Part shown: in pieces, positions 49,094 through 59,500 of the stretch
Position numbering within the stretch: the first letter of the stretch is position 1
Layout: every line of letters starts with the position of its first letter
NCBI GenBank assembly: GCA_016195325.1
Contig: JACPZX010000007.1
Coordinates: forward strand, 37,840 to 101,839
Reading direction: 5' to 3'
DNA: 64,000 bases
Origin: Acidobacteriota bacterium
GTDB taxonomy: Bacteria > Acidobacteriota > Polarisedimenticolia > JACPZX01
Program-made: the position numbers and the translations under genes
The notes under the pieces: generated by a model
Database searches by the model: none
Told to the model about the DNA's origin: nothing
The model's input: only the letters and a program-made list of their open reading frames with translations

Positions 49094-50391
49094 CAGCCCA
49101 CCCTCGCTTCGTCGAGGACCGGCAGCGTCGCGATTCCCCGAGGGACGATGTACCCCCGCCCGCCGGGGATCGCCGCCATCGCCTCGTCGAGCGTCTCGCA
49201 CGGAATCATCCCCATCCTCCGCACGGTCTCCGGATCGAGACCCGAGACGAGGCGCACGCGGTAGCGCTCGGACTTCCAACGGATCCCCCAGGCCGTCTGC
49301 CCGTTGATCCGGTAGTTGTCCACGAGCTTCCGCGCCGTGGACTCGGAGCCGCCGGGGACGAACCATTCGAGGAAGTCGTCCCGCCCCAGCCCTTCGGAGC
49401 ATTCGGCGAGGAGGACGAGATCCCCGCCGTCGTTCAGCACGACGCGGGCGTGCTCGAGCGCCTTGTGCGACTGGATGACGTTCAGGTCGCGGGGCGCTCC
49501 GCCGCAGCTCACGACGACGACGTCCCGCCGCTCCGGCGCCCCGATCGAGTGCGCCGCGCGGTACTCGCCGCACCCCGCCCGGTGGGCGGCGCGCCAGTGT
49601 CCCGTGTACGCTCTGGTGACGCGGCCCGCCCCGTCGACGACCGTATTGACGAGGTAGGACGGCCCGAAGAGCGCCGCGCACGCCTCCATGTCCTCGCTGA
49701 CGGGGTTGCCGTCCAGCCGCCCCGACTCGACGCCGTCCGCCTTGCGGAGTGTCGCCCGATCGAACCCGAGGAGGTGGTTCCTCTGGATCGCCGGGTCCGA
49801 TCCGCACCCCGGCAGGAGCCCCTTCCGCCCGCCGCTGAATCCCGCGAAGTAGTGGAATCCGATGGCGCCGACGAGGACGACATGGTCGGCGTCGACGAGC
49901 CGCCGGTTGATCTCGACGGGCGTCCCCCGCTCCGTCGTGCCGAGTGCCACGTGGGCGGCGGCGTCGAAGGCGTCGTGGGCGTGGATCGCGACGCGGCGCG
50001 CGACGTCGTCGCCGACGATCCGCGCGATCTCCCCGGCCGTCGGCGCCCGGTGCGTGCCGCCGCCGACGAGAAACTCGACGCGCGAGTCCGGGACCGAGAG
50101 GGCGTTGAGCCGGGCGAGGAGGAGGGGGGCCACGCGGTTCGAGCCGCTGGCCCGCGTCGCGTCCGGGACGACGACGCACACGCGGTGACCCGGCCGCACG
50201 ATCTCCGCGAGGGGTGGCGATCCGATCGGATCGTCGAGACGCGCCGCGAGCGCGGCGTCGTCGAGCGCCCGCTCCTCCGGGCCGCCGGCGTCGAGGATGT
50301 CGAAGCGCGCGGGGTCGAAGGCGAAGTCCACGCGCCCTCGGCCGAATCCGAGCGAGATCGTCGCGGCCCCCCGTCTCACGGCGTCACCCAC
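49093..50391 (-). CDS. larA: LarA-family nickel-pincer racemase/epimerase
   Basis: A GTG start (GGGGAG upstream) overlaps the aminotransferase gene by 8 bp. The 432-residue product keeps the LarA catalytic set with family spacing: D77-A-T-R80 (like D72/R75 in Lactiplantibacillus LarA), H114 in GGGTHR (H108), H180 in HYFAGFSGG (H174), K190 (K184, cofactor tether) and H206 (H200, nickel ligand). LarA enzymes remove and return a hydride on the alpha-carbon of 2-hydroxy acids using the nickel-pincer nucleotide. Maturation genes larB, larC and larE are not in this window. In this operon a 2-hydroxy acid such as 4-hydroxymandelate is the obvious candidate substrate; that is inference. Confidence 0.85.
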   Translation of the reverse strand: MGDAVRRGAATISLGFGRGRVDFAFDPARFDILDAGGPEERALDDAALAARLDDPIGSPPLAEIVRPGHRVCVVVPDATRASGSNRVAPLLLARLNALSVPDSRVEFLVGGGTHRAPTAGEIARIVGDDVARRVAIHAHDAFDAAAHVALGTTERGTPVEINRRLVDADHVVLVGAIGFHYFAGFSGGRKGLLPGCGSDPAIQRNHLLGFDRATLRKADGVESGRLDGNPVSEDMEACAALFGPSYLVNTVVDGAGRVTRAYTGHWRAAHRAGCGEYRAAHSIGAPERRDVVVVSCGGAPRDLNVIQSHKALEHARVVLNDGGDLVLLAECSEGLGRDDFLEWFVPGGSESTARKLVDNYRINGQTAWGIRWKSERYRVRLVSGLDPETVRRMGMIPCETLDEAMAAIPGGRGYIVPRGIATLPVLDEARVG

Positions 50392-51595
50392 GCCGGGTCT
50401 CCCCGCCGCCCGTGGCCGCGACGACCTCGATCGATCGCCGAAGGCGCGCCATCCCTTCGACGATCGCGTCCGGCGTGAGCGCGCTGAAGCTGAGGCGCAT
50501 CGACGAGACGGCCGGTCGTGCGTCGCCGGCCGCGAAGGCGGGGCCCGGAAGAAAGGCGACCTGCTCGCGCTCGAGGGAGATCCCGAGAAGCTCCGTCGCG
50601 TCGATGGAGTGCGGCATCTCGGCCCAGACGAAGAAGCCCGCGCGAGGGACCGACCAGCGGGTGCCGCGGGGAAACGTCGTCGCCATAGCGCCCAGCATCG
50701 CGTCGCGGCGGCGCGCGTACTCGCCTCGCAGGGCGTCGAGGTGCGCGTCGAACCCTCCCGCCGCGACGAACGCCGCGATCGCGCGCTGGCCGAGAGTCGC
50801 CGTGTCGATGTCGCTCGCCTCCTTGAGCGACGCGAGGGGGCCGATGAGCTTCTCGGGGGCGACGATCCATCCCGTCCTCAGGGCGGGCGCGAGCGTCTTC
50901 GAGAACGACCCGAGGTAGAGCACCCAGTCCGGCTCGAAGGCTCGCAGCGCCGGGAGATCCTTCCCGTCGTAGGAGAGCATCCCGTACGCGTCGTCCTCGA
51001 CGATCGGCACGCCGTGCTCGCGGGCGAGCGCGGCCAGCCTTTGGCGCGAGGCGACGGGCATCGACGCCCCGCTCGGGTTGTGGCCGTCCGACATCGCGTA
51101 GACCAGCGCCGGCTTCGGCCCGGAGCTGAGTGCCCGCTCGATCGCGCCGACGTCGATCCCCTCCTGCGGGCTCCACGGGACGGTGACGAGCCGCGGCCGG
51201 AGCGGCGCGATCGCCTGATGGAAGCCCGTGTAGCCGTGATCCTCGAGCAGGACCGGATCGCCCGGGTTCACGAGGAGGCGGGTGAGGAGCGCCATCCCCT
51301 GCTGCGCCCCCGCCGTGAGGAAGACCTGTTCCGGGGAGCAGGTGACCCCCCGGCGCCGCATCAGCGCTGCCGCGAACGAGCGAAGGTCGGACGACGGGGG
51401 GCCGTACTGGAGCGCCCGCGGATCCGCGGCGAGCGTCGCGCCGATCGCCTCCTGGAGTCCCCGCGTCGGGAAGTGGTCGGCCGCCGGCAATCCGAGGGCG
51501 AACGAGACGACGCCCGGCCGGGCCGTCGCCACGAGCATCTCCTGGAGCGCGGATCGCTTCAGCGATCCCGTCCAGTCGGCGAGATCGAGGCTCAC
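50384..51595 (-). CDS. PLP-dependent aminotransferase (HpgT-like, class I/II)
   Basis: A GTG start overlapping the dioxygenase stop (GTGA) gives 403 residues. The fold-type-I features are visible: SFALGLPAADHFPT near the start, the PLP-Asp region EDDAYGML, and the Schiff-base Lys233 in GSFSKTLAPALRTGW. The sequence resembles 2-aminoadipate/aromatic-type aminotransferases, the group that contains HpgT, which aminates 4-hydroxyphenylglyoxylate to 4-hydroxyphenylglycine. Its position between a hydroxymandelate synthase-like gene and larA supports that function but does not prove it. Confidence 0.8.
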   Translation of the reverse strand: MSLDLADWTGSLKRSALQEMLVATARPGVVSFALGLPAADHFPTRGLQEAIGATLAADPRALQYGPPSSDLRSFAAALMRRRGVTCSPEQVFLTAGAQQGMALLTRLLVNPGDPVLLEDHGYTGFHQAIAPLRPRLVTVPWSPQEGIDVGAIERALSSGPKPALVYAMSDGHNPSGASMPVASRQRLAALAREHGVPIVEDDAYGMLSYDGKDLPALRAFEPDWVLYLGSFSKTLAPALRTGWIVAPEKLIGPLASLKEASDIDTATLGQRAIAAFVAAGGFDAHLDALRGEYARRRDAMLGAMATTFPRGTRWSVPRAGFFVWAEMPHSIDATELLGISLEREQVAFLPGPAFAAGDARPAVSSMRLSFSALTPDAIVEGMARLRRSIEVVAATGGGETRRG

Positions 51596-52659
51596 AGATT
51601 CCCCCGCGTCGCCTGCTCGCGCTCGACCGCCTCGAAGAGGCCACGGACGTTGCCGCCGCCGAACCCCTTCGCCCCCTTCCGCTGAACGATCTCGAGGAAG
51701 CCGGTCGGCCTCCCGGTCACGGGGCGCGTGAAGACCTGGAGAAGGTATCCCCACCGATCGCGATCGACGAGGATGTTCAGCTCGCGCAGCTCGCGCACCT
51801 CCTCCTCGATCGCGCCGACGCGGTCCTCGAGGCCGTCGTAGTACGTCCGCGGCGTCTCGAGGAAGTCGATCCCCGCCTCCCGCAGCGCGCGGACCGTCCG
51901 GACGATGTCCGTCGAAAGAAGCGCGAGGTGCTGCGCCCCCGCGCCGCGGTGGTAGTCGAGGTACTCCTCGATCTGCGACCTGCTCTTCCCCGGCGCCGGC
52001 TCCATCAGGGGAAGCTTGATGGCTCCGTTCTCGCTCTCGACGACCTTGGAGTTCATCGCGCTCCTGTCGGTCGCGACGTCCTCGTGGTGGCACTCGTGGA
52101 ATCCGAACGTGTGCTCGTAGAACTCGATCCATCGGGCGAGCGTGCCGGGCTCGACGCACGAGGCGACGTGGTCGACGGCGGCGAGGCCGGCCGGGCGGCC
52201 GCCGATGGGCGACGACCACGGCTTGAACCCCGGAAGAAACGCGCCCTCGTACCCGTCCCGCTCGACGAGGGAGTGAACCGTGTCGCCGAACGTCGCGACG
52301 ACGGCGACGCGGGCGCGGCCCGTCTCGTCGGTGATCGTCCGCGGCTCCTGCACAGGGCGCGCGCCCAGGGCGACGCACCTCTCGAAGGCGCGGGCGGCGT
52401 CGTCGACCCTCAGCGCGACGTCGCGGATCGAGTCGCCGTGAAGCCGCGCGGCCTCGGCGATCGCTCCGTCGGGGGTCAGGGCGTTCGTGAAGACGAACCG
52501 GATCTCCCCCTGCCGGACGACGAACGACTGGCCGTCGCGACGCCCGGTGGCGAGCCCCGATTCGGCGAGGGGCGTGAACCCGAGGGCGCGCGCATAGAAG
52601 TACGCCGACGCGTACCCGTTGCCGACGTAGAACTCGACGTGATCGATCCCGCGAAACAT
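51592..52659 (-). CDS. hmaS: Hydroxymandelate synthase/4-hydroxyphenylpyruvate dioxygenase family protein
   Basis: The ATG at 52659 follows GGAGG and gives 355 residues. Both halves of the vicinal-oxygen-chelate fold are present. The iron triad is H164 (VDHV), H244 (AQHLAL) and E323 (FLEIVQ). Two positions that separate the two enzymes look like the synthase: HPPD has Asn in PxNEP, here Met219 (PLMEP; synthases have Ile), and HPPD has Phe in GNFKAL, here Val338 (GNVRGL; synthases have Ile). HPPD is tyrosine-catabolic, whereas the synthase turns 4-hydroxyphenylpyruvate into 4-hydroxymandelate for peptide antibiotics. NRPS context fits the latter. Overall similarity to HPPD is still considerable, so function needs assay. 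Confidence 0.72.
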   Translation of the reverse strand: MFRGIDHVEFYVGNGYASAYFYARALGFTPLAESGLATGRRDGQSFVVRQGEIRFVFTNALTPDGAIAEAARLHGDSIRDVALRVDDAARAFERCVALGARPVQEPRTITDETGRARVAVVATFGDTVHSLVERDGYEGAFLPGFKPWSSPIGGRPAGLAAVDHVASCVEPGTLARWIEFYEHTFGFHECHHEDVATDRSAMNSKVVESENGAIKLPLMEPAPGKSRSQIEEYLDYHRGAGAQHLALLSTDIVRTVRALREAGIDFLETPRTYYDGLEDRVGAIEEEVRELRELNILVDRDRWGYLLQVFTRPVTGRPTGFLEIVQRKGAKGFGGGNVRGLFEAVEREQATRGNL

Positions 52660-52678
52660 CGAAGACCTCCATCCTCTT

Positions 52679-55600
52679 TCAGGCATGCTTCTCGACGATG
52701 GCCGCGATCGCGCGCGCACCGTCTCCCTTCACCATCGAGTAGTGCGACCCCGGCGCCCACTCGAGAGTCAGCTTCCCGCCGACGTGCCGGCTCCACCCGA
52801 GAGTCGGGTCGCCCGGGCCCACGGCGGCGTCGGCGGCCCGGACGAGGACGACGTCGCCGTCGTAGCGCGCGGGGCGGTAGGCGTCGACCGCCTCGAGGCG
52901 CGACGCGACACCCGTGAGCCACTCCTCCGCGTCCTCGTCGCGCACCGCGGGCGAGAGCTTCGCCTTCCTCCGGGCGGCGTCGATCGCCGCGGCGGGTGCG
53001 TCGGCCTCGACGCCCCACAGAAAGGCGGCGGCGCGCGCGATGGCCGGCGCGGGCGGGCGCTCGTCGCGCTCCGCCGCGACGTCGAGGAGGATCAGCGCCC
53101 CCACGGCGCGGCCAAGACGGCGCAGCTCGCGCGCGGCCTCGAGGGCGACCAGCCCACCGTAAGACCAGCCGAGGAGGTCGATCGGTCCCATGGGGATCTT
53201 CCGGACGATGGCCCGGGCGTACCGGGCCCCCGCCTCCCCGATGCTCTCGGGCCTCGATCCCGTGATCCCCTGGATGCCGTAGACCGGGCGGCGCGCGTCG
53301 AGATGCCCCGCGATGCCGCGAAACTCCGCGACCCCTCCCGCGAGCTCGTGCACGCAGACGAGCGGCCGCGGCCCCGGGCCGCTCCGGAGCGTCACGAGGG
53401 GGGAGACGTCCCCCGCTCCTCCCCGGATCATCCGGGCGAGCCCGGCGATCGTCGGCTCGTGGAAGACGGCCGCCACCGGGAGGTCCGCCTTCAGCTCCCT
53501 CCGGATCCCCGAGACGAGGCGCACCGCGAGAAGGGAGTTTCCTCCCGCCTCGAAGAAACTTTCGGCGACGTCCACGCGCTCGCTGCGGAGCGTCTCCCCC
53601 CAGATGCGCGCCACGTCCCGCTCGAGATCGTCGCGGGGGGCGAGCCCGGCCGCGTGCCGCGGCGCCGCGTCGGGGAGGGCCCGCCGGTCGATCTTCCCCG
53701 TCGCCGTGCGAGGCATCGATTCGAGCGTGACGTACGCGCGCGGGATCATGTAGTCGGGGAGCCACGCGCGCAGCGCGTCGATCGCGTGCGCGGGATCGAA
53801 CGGGCCGCCGCCGGTGGCGACGTGGGCCACGAGGTGCCGGCTCGCTCCCTGGCCCCACACGGAGACCGCCGCCTCGCGAGCCCCCGGAATCCGGACGAGC
53901 GCGGACTCGATCTCGCCGATTTCGATCCGATAGCCGCGGAGCTTCACCTGCCCGTCGCGCCGGCCGAGGAAGACGAGCGAGCCGTCGTCGAGCCTTCGGG
54001 CGAGGTCGCCGGTCCTGTACATCCGCGATCCCTGTGTCTTCGAGAACGGATCGGGGACGAAGGCCGCGGCCGTCTCCGCGGGGCGCGCGGCGTACCCCCG
54101 CGCCAGGACGGAGCCGCCGATGCAGATCTCGCCGATCGCTCCGATCGGCACGGGCCGGAGGGCCGGGTCCACGAGGTGGATCGTGGTGTTCGCGATGGGG
54201 ACCCCCATCGGGACGGGATCGCTCGGTTCGTCGGGATTCCGGAAGTGGCGCGTCGCCGCGAAGATGATCGCCTCGGTCGGCCCGTACCCGTTCACCACGT
54301 CGAGAGGGGCCACCGCCGCGCGCAGCACCGCCGCGATCCGCGAGGCGCTCGGGCTCTCGCCGCCTGTATCGAGGCGTCGCAGGCTGGCGGGGAGCGCGCG
54401 GCCGGTCCGCGCGAGATCGTCCGCGAGCTCGTGGAAGTAGCCCACGGGAAGGTAGGCCGATGTGATCCCCTGCCGCGCGAAGCGGTCGAGGAGATCCGCC
54501 GGCGTCTCCCCCCGGGGGTCCGGGTGGATGACGACGGCGGCGCCGCTCGCGAGCGTCGTGAAGATCTCGTCGATCGAAGCGTCGAAGACGGGCGAGCTGA
54601 AGTAGAGCGAGCGGCCGTCGGGGCCGAGGTCGTGCCGCGTCGCCTGGCCGGCCACGTGATCCGCCACCGCCCGATGCTCGAGAACCGATCCCTTCGGCTC
54701 ACCGGTCGATCCGGAGGTGAAGAGGACGTACGCGGCGTTCCCCGGGACGGCGAGGGGGGGCACCGGCCCGGCGCTCTCGAGCCCGAGATCGTCCGCGTCG
54801 GCCCGCACGACGGGCAGGCGGCACGCGGGGATCGCCCCCTCGAGGCCCCGCTCGGCGAGGACGACGCCCACTCCCGCGGCGGCGACCATGAAGGCGAGCC
54901 TCTCCTTCGGCAAGGCCGGATCGAGCGGGACACAGACCCCCCCCGACTTGAGGATCCCGAGCATCGCGGCGATGGACGAGGCGGTCCGGCCGGCGAGGAG
55001 CGCGACGCCGATCTCGGGCGCGACGCCGGCGCGACGAAGCCGTCGCGCGATCCGGTTCGCGCCGGCGTCGAGCTCGGCGAAGGTCAGCGTCGCGTCGTCG
55101 GCGACGACCGCGATCCGATCTCCGGCAGCCCGCGCCGCCTCCTCCACCAGCTCGTGCAGGCAGCGGGGCGCGCGGGGAACCTCGGTCTCGTTCGTGGCGT
55201 CGACCCGGGCCTTCTCGCGCGGAGTCCGCACGTCCACGTCGGCGATCCGCGCGTCGGGGTTGCGCCCGAGGCTCCGGACGATCGCCATGAAGTGCCCGAT
55301 CATCCTCGCGGCCGTCGCGGCGTCGAACAGGTCGGTGTCGTACGTCAGCGAGCCCGGGATCCTTCCCTCCGCCTCCGCCATCGCGAGCGTGAGATCGAAC
55401 GGGGTCGATCCTGTGTCAGCCGGAAGGGTCTCGAGCGTGAGGCCCTCCGCCAGCCTCTCCTCGAGGGTGTCCCGCGCGGAGCGCTGGAGGAGGAACATCG
55501 CGTCGAAGATCGGGTTGCGGCTCATGTCGCGCGGCACGCCGAGCGCGTCGATGACCTCCTCGAAGGGGACGTCCTGATGGGCGGAGGCGTCGAGGACGCG

Positions 55601-56560
55601 ATCGCGCGCGCGGGCGACGAGCTGTCTCATCGTGGCGGAGGGATCGACGCGCAGGCGGATGGGAAGCGTGTTCGAGAAGAATCCGATGAGGGTCTCCGAA
55701 TCCTCGCGCGTCCGGTTCGCGACCGGCGTTCCGACCACGACGTCGGCGCTCCCCGCGTAGCGGGAGAGGAGAGCGTGGAAGCACGCGAGGAGCGCCTGGA
55801 AGAGCGACGCCCCCTCGCTCCGGGCGAATCGCTCGATCGCCGCGATGTCGTCCAGCGCGAGCTCGAAGCCGACGCTCGCGCCGCGCAGACCGCGTCGAGC
55901 GGATCGAGGCCGGTCCGTGGGGATCTCGAGCGGCTCGACCCCCTCGAGCTCGCGGCGCCAGTAGTCGAGCTGCCTCTCGAGCTCCCCGCCGCCGAGCCAC
56001 TCCCGCTGCCGGGCGGCCCAGTCGGCGTACTGGATCGGGAGATCCGGGAGCGGCTGGGGTCGCCCGGCCGCGAAGGCTGCGTAGAGCGCCTTCATCTCGC
56101 GGACGAAGACGTCCATCGACCATCCATCGGTCGCGATGTGGTGGATCACGATCGCGAGCGCGTGGTCGTCGGCGGCGATCTTGAAGAGGTGCGCCCGCCA
56201 GATCGGCCCCGCCGCCAGATCGAACGGGATGGCGACCTCCCCTGCGATCCGCCGCCGCGCCTCCCCCGCAGGGTCGGCCGTCCCCGACAGGTCCACCATC
56301 TCCAGGAGACTCTCTCTCGCCCCGGCGAAGGACTGCTCCGGGTCCTCGCTTCCCTCGCGGATGCGGGCCCGCAGAATCTCGTGCCGGCCCTCGATCGCCG
56401 CCAGCGCGCGATCGAGCGCGACGGCGTCGAGAGCCCCCTTCAATCCCAGCGCGGTCGCGACGTTGTACGAGCTGTTTCCGGGATCGAGCCGGTCGAGGAA
56501 CCAGAGCCGGCGCTGCGCATACGAGAGGGGGACCGCACCGCTCCGATCCGCGCGCGCCGA
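52679..56560 (-). other. NRPS module 3 and termination: C-A-PCP-TE
   Basis: C3 about 56560-55240 (HHIATDGWS), A3 about 55190-53670, PCP3 (GGNS) near 53540, TE 53400-52682 with Ser codon at 53162-53164 and a C-terminal His in PGSHYS. Specificity residues by eye are D A D Y D G G I F K; acidic residues at positions 239 and 299 could fit a polar or basic side chain, but I know no matching code. Confidence 0.8.
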
Positions 56561-59500
56561 CCATCGGGAGGGATCTTCGGCGCGCGCTGCGGACTCGACC
56601 TTCGCGGCGAGCCCCCCGACCGTCGGGCTCTCGAAGACGGCGCGCAGCGGGATCTCGACCCCCAGGGCGCTTTTCAGGCGCGAGAGCACCTGCGTCGCGA
56701 GGAGCGAGTGCCCTCCCAGCTCGAAGAAACCGTCCGAGGCGCCGACGCTCTCGATACCGAGGACCTCGCCGAAAATGCGCGCGACCTCCCGCTCGACCGG
56801 CGTTCTCGGCGCGATGAAAGCTGCGGTCGGCCGGACGCCTGCGGGCGACGGGAGGGCGCGACGGTCGAGCTTCCCGTTGGGCGTCAGCGGCATCCTGTCG
56901 AGGACCACGAAAGCGGCGGGGACCATCGCCTCCGGCAACCGCTCGGCAGCGTGGGCGGCGAGGGCCGGGGCGAGGGCGCCGGCGATCGTCGAGCGTAACG
57001 GGAGGTTCGTGAGCGGCGCTCGGGAGTCCGCGGGAGCCGGAACGGCGAGCGCCGCCGGGCGGCGAGCCGCTTCCTTCCGGGCGAACAGGACGTCGAACGT
57101 CTCGGGGCGCTCGCGCGACAGCCCCGCGATGCCAATCCAACCCGGGGCCGCGAGGGCGATGGCGTCGTCCGGGTGCATCGCGCCGAAGTTGGCGGTGCTG
57201 ACGCCCGCGCCGGCGACCGCACGCACGTCGCGCGCCGTCTTGCCGTCGATCTCCCCGGAGTCCAGGAGCCGGGCGGCCTCGATGGGATCGATCACGCGGG
57301 CGTTCGGCACGTCCCGCACGACCACGTCCTCGGCCCCCGAGCGGAAGGCTGCGTCGAGTCGGTCTCCCGCGCCGCCGTCCCACGCGATCTCCAGCGCGGC
57401 GGCGCCCCCGGGGCCCGCTCCCACCTCGAGGACGACGTCGTATCGGAAGCGCGTCAGCTCGTTGTCGGCCCGACCGCGCTTGACGAAGGCCTCGACCCGG
57501 ACCTTGCGCCCGTGGCGCCGCGCGGCCTCGGCGAAGAAGGGGGGGGAGACGAGGAGCTCTTCCTCGCGCTCCACGAGCTGGTGCATCCGGGCGCGCGCCT
57601 CGGCCGCCGGCGCCTCGGCGGCGGCGCCGTGGAGGGCCAGCGAGGCGGCGAACGCGCGCTGCAGCCTTGCGTCGCGGACGTCGCCGACGAAAACGCGCCC
57701 GCCCACGCCGACCGACCTCAGCGCTCCTTCGAGGACCCTCTCGAGGTAGGAGGCGTCGGGGAAGTACTGCACGACGGAGTTGAGGACGACGGTGTCGAAC
57801 GAGCCCGGCGCGAGGTCGCGGAAATCGTCGGCGAGTCGCTCGTGCAGGACGACGTGCGCGAGATCCGGGCGCCCCGCCATCGCCTTCCGGACGCAATCCA
57901 GCGAGACGCGCGAAAAGTCCGTCGCGATGTAACGCTCGCAACGCGGGGCCACCTGGGTGAGGAGCAGCCCGGTGCCGCAGCCGACCTCGAGTACGCTCCG
58001 GGGCCCGGCGGCCGAGAGGGAGAGGATCCTCTCGACCGTCGTCTCGCGCCACTCGCGCATCTCCTCGGGATCGATCGGATCCCCCGTGTAGCTGCTGTTC
58101 CATCCGGTGATGTTGAACGCGAGGTCCCCGGCCCCCGAGGCGGTCAGGTACGTGGCGTCGTAGAGATCGCGCCACCGCTCGATGTGCTCCCTCTCCCACG
58201 CCTCGCGCGCCGCCTCGCCGCGGCGGGGGACGACGTAGGCGACGAGGCGCGTCTCGCCGTCCCCCGGCAGCGGCATCACCGCCGCGCTCTCGACGGCGGG
58301 ATGGCCGGCGAGGACCGATTCGATCTCGCCGGGCTCGATCCGGTGGCCGCGGATCTTCACCTGCGAGTCGGACCGGCCGAGGAACTCGATCCGCCCATCG
58401 GCGAGGCGCCGGACCCTGTCCCCCGTGCGGTACATCCGGGCCGAGGGGTCGCCGGAGAAGGGATCCGGGACGAATCGCTCGGCCGTGAGATCGGGCCGCC
58501 CGGTGTACCCGCGGGCCACCCCCGCCCCGGCGACGTACAGCTCGCCGGCGGCGCCGAGAGGCGCGGGGCGGAGCCTCCCGTCGAGGACGTGGGCGCGCGC
58601 GTTGGCGATCGGGCGGCCAATCGAAGGGAAGGGAAGGGAGGCGCCCGCATCGACGTCACCCGAGGTCGCGACGACGGTCGTCTCCGTCGGCCCGTAGTTG
58701 TTGACCACGCGGAAGGGGAGGCGCGAGACGTCGATCGCGTGCAGGCGGTCGCCGCCCGTCAGCAGGGCGCGCAGATCGCATGTCGCCGGCCAATCGAGCG
58801 CGAGGCACGCCTCGGCGAGGGGGGTCGGCAGAAAGCTGATCGTGACGCGCCCGGCGACGAGCCAGTCGCGCAGGGCCCCGGCGTCGAGGCGCGTCTCCTC
58901 GCCGGGGATCAGAAGGCACGCCCCCGACGCGAGGTACGGCCACATCTCCCACACGCTCGCGTCGAAGCCGGTGCCGGCGACGAGCGTGGCGCGATCGCCC
59001 GCGCCCACGCCGAACGCGTCGCGGTGCCACGCCACGAGATGCGCGAGGTTCCCGTGCGTCACCTCGACACCGTTCGGCTCGCCGGTCGAGCCCGAGGTGA
59101 AGATCACGTACGCGAGGTCGCCGGCGGAGACATCCACCGGCGGGAGATCCGGCCGCGATCCGTCGTCGGGCCGCGCCGGCTCGATCTCGATCAGCGGCCG
59201 CTCCGGCGTCGCGTGGCGCCCGGCCGCGAGCGACCGCGGGGCGAGGAGGACGCGCGCCCCCGATCGCGCGAGCAGAAAGTCGACGCGCGAGCGGGGATTC
59301 GCCGGATCCACCGGAACGTAGGCGGCCCCCGCTTTCGAGACGGCCAGCGCCGCGATCACGTGCTCGATGGATCGCGGGGCGAGGATGGCCGCACGATCTC
59401 CGAGGCCGACGCCGAGCCGGCCCAGCCGGGCCGCCAGGTCGCTCGCCCGGGCGTCGAGGTCGCCGTACGTGAGGACGCCGCCCGCCGTCTCGATCGCGGG

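Noticed and set aside
51592-52659. Ordinary tyrosine-catabolic HPPD
   Set aside because: Operon position with NRPS genes and substitutions at two diagnostic positions favour the synthase; catabolic partners such as homogentisate dioxygenase are absent. Kept as an alternative, not the preferred call.
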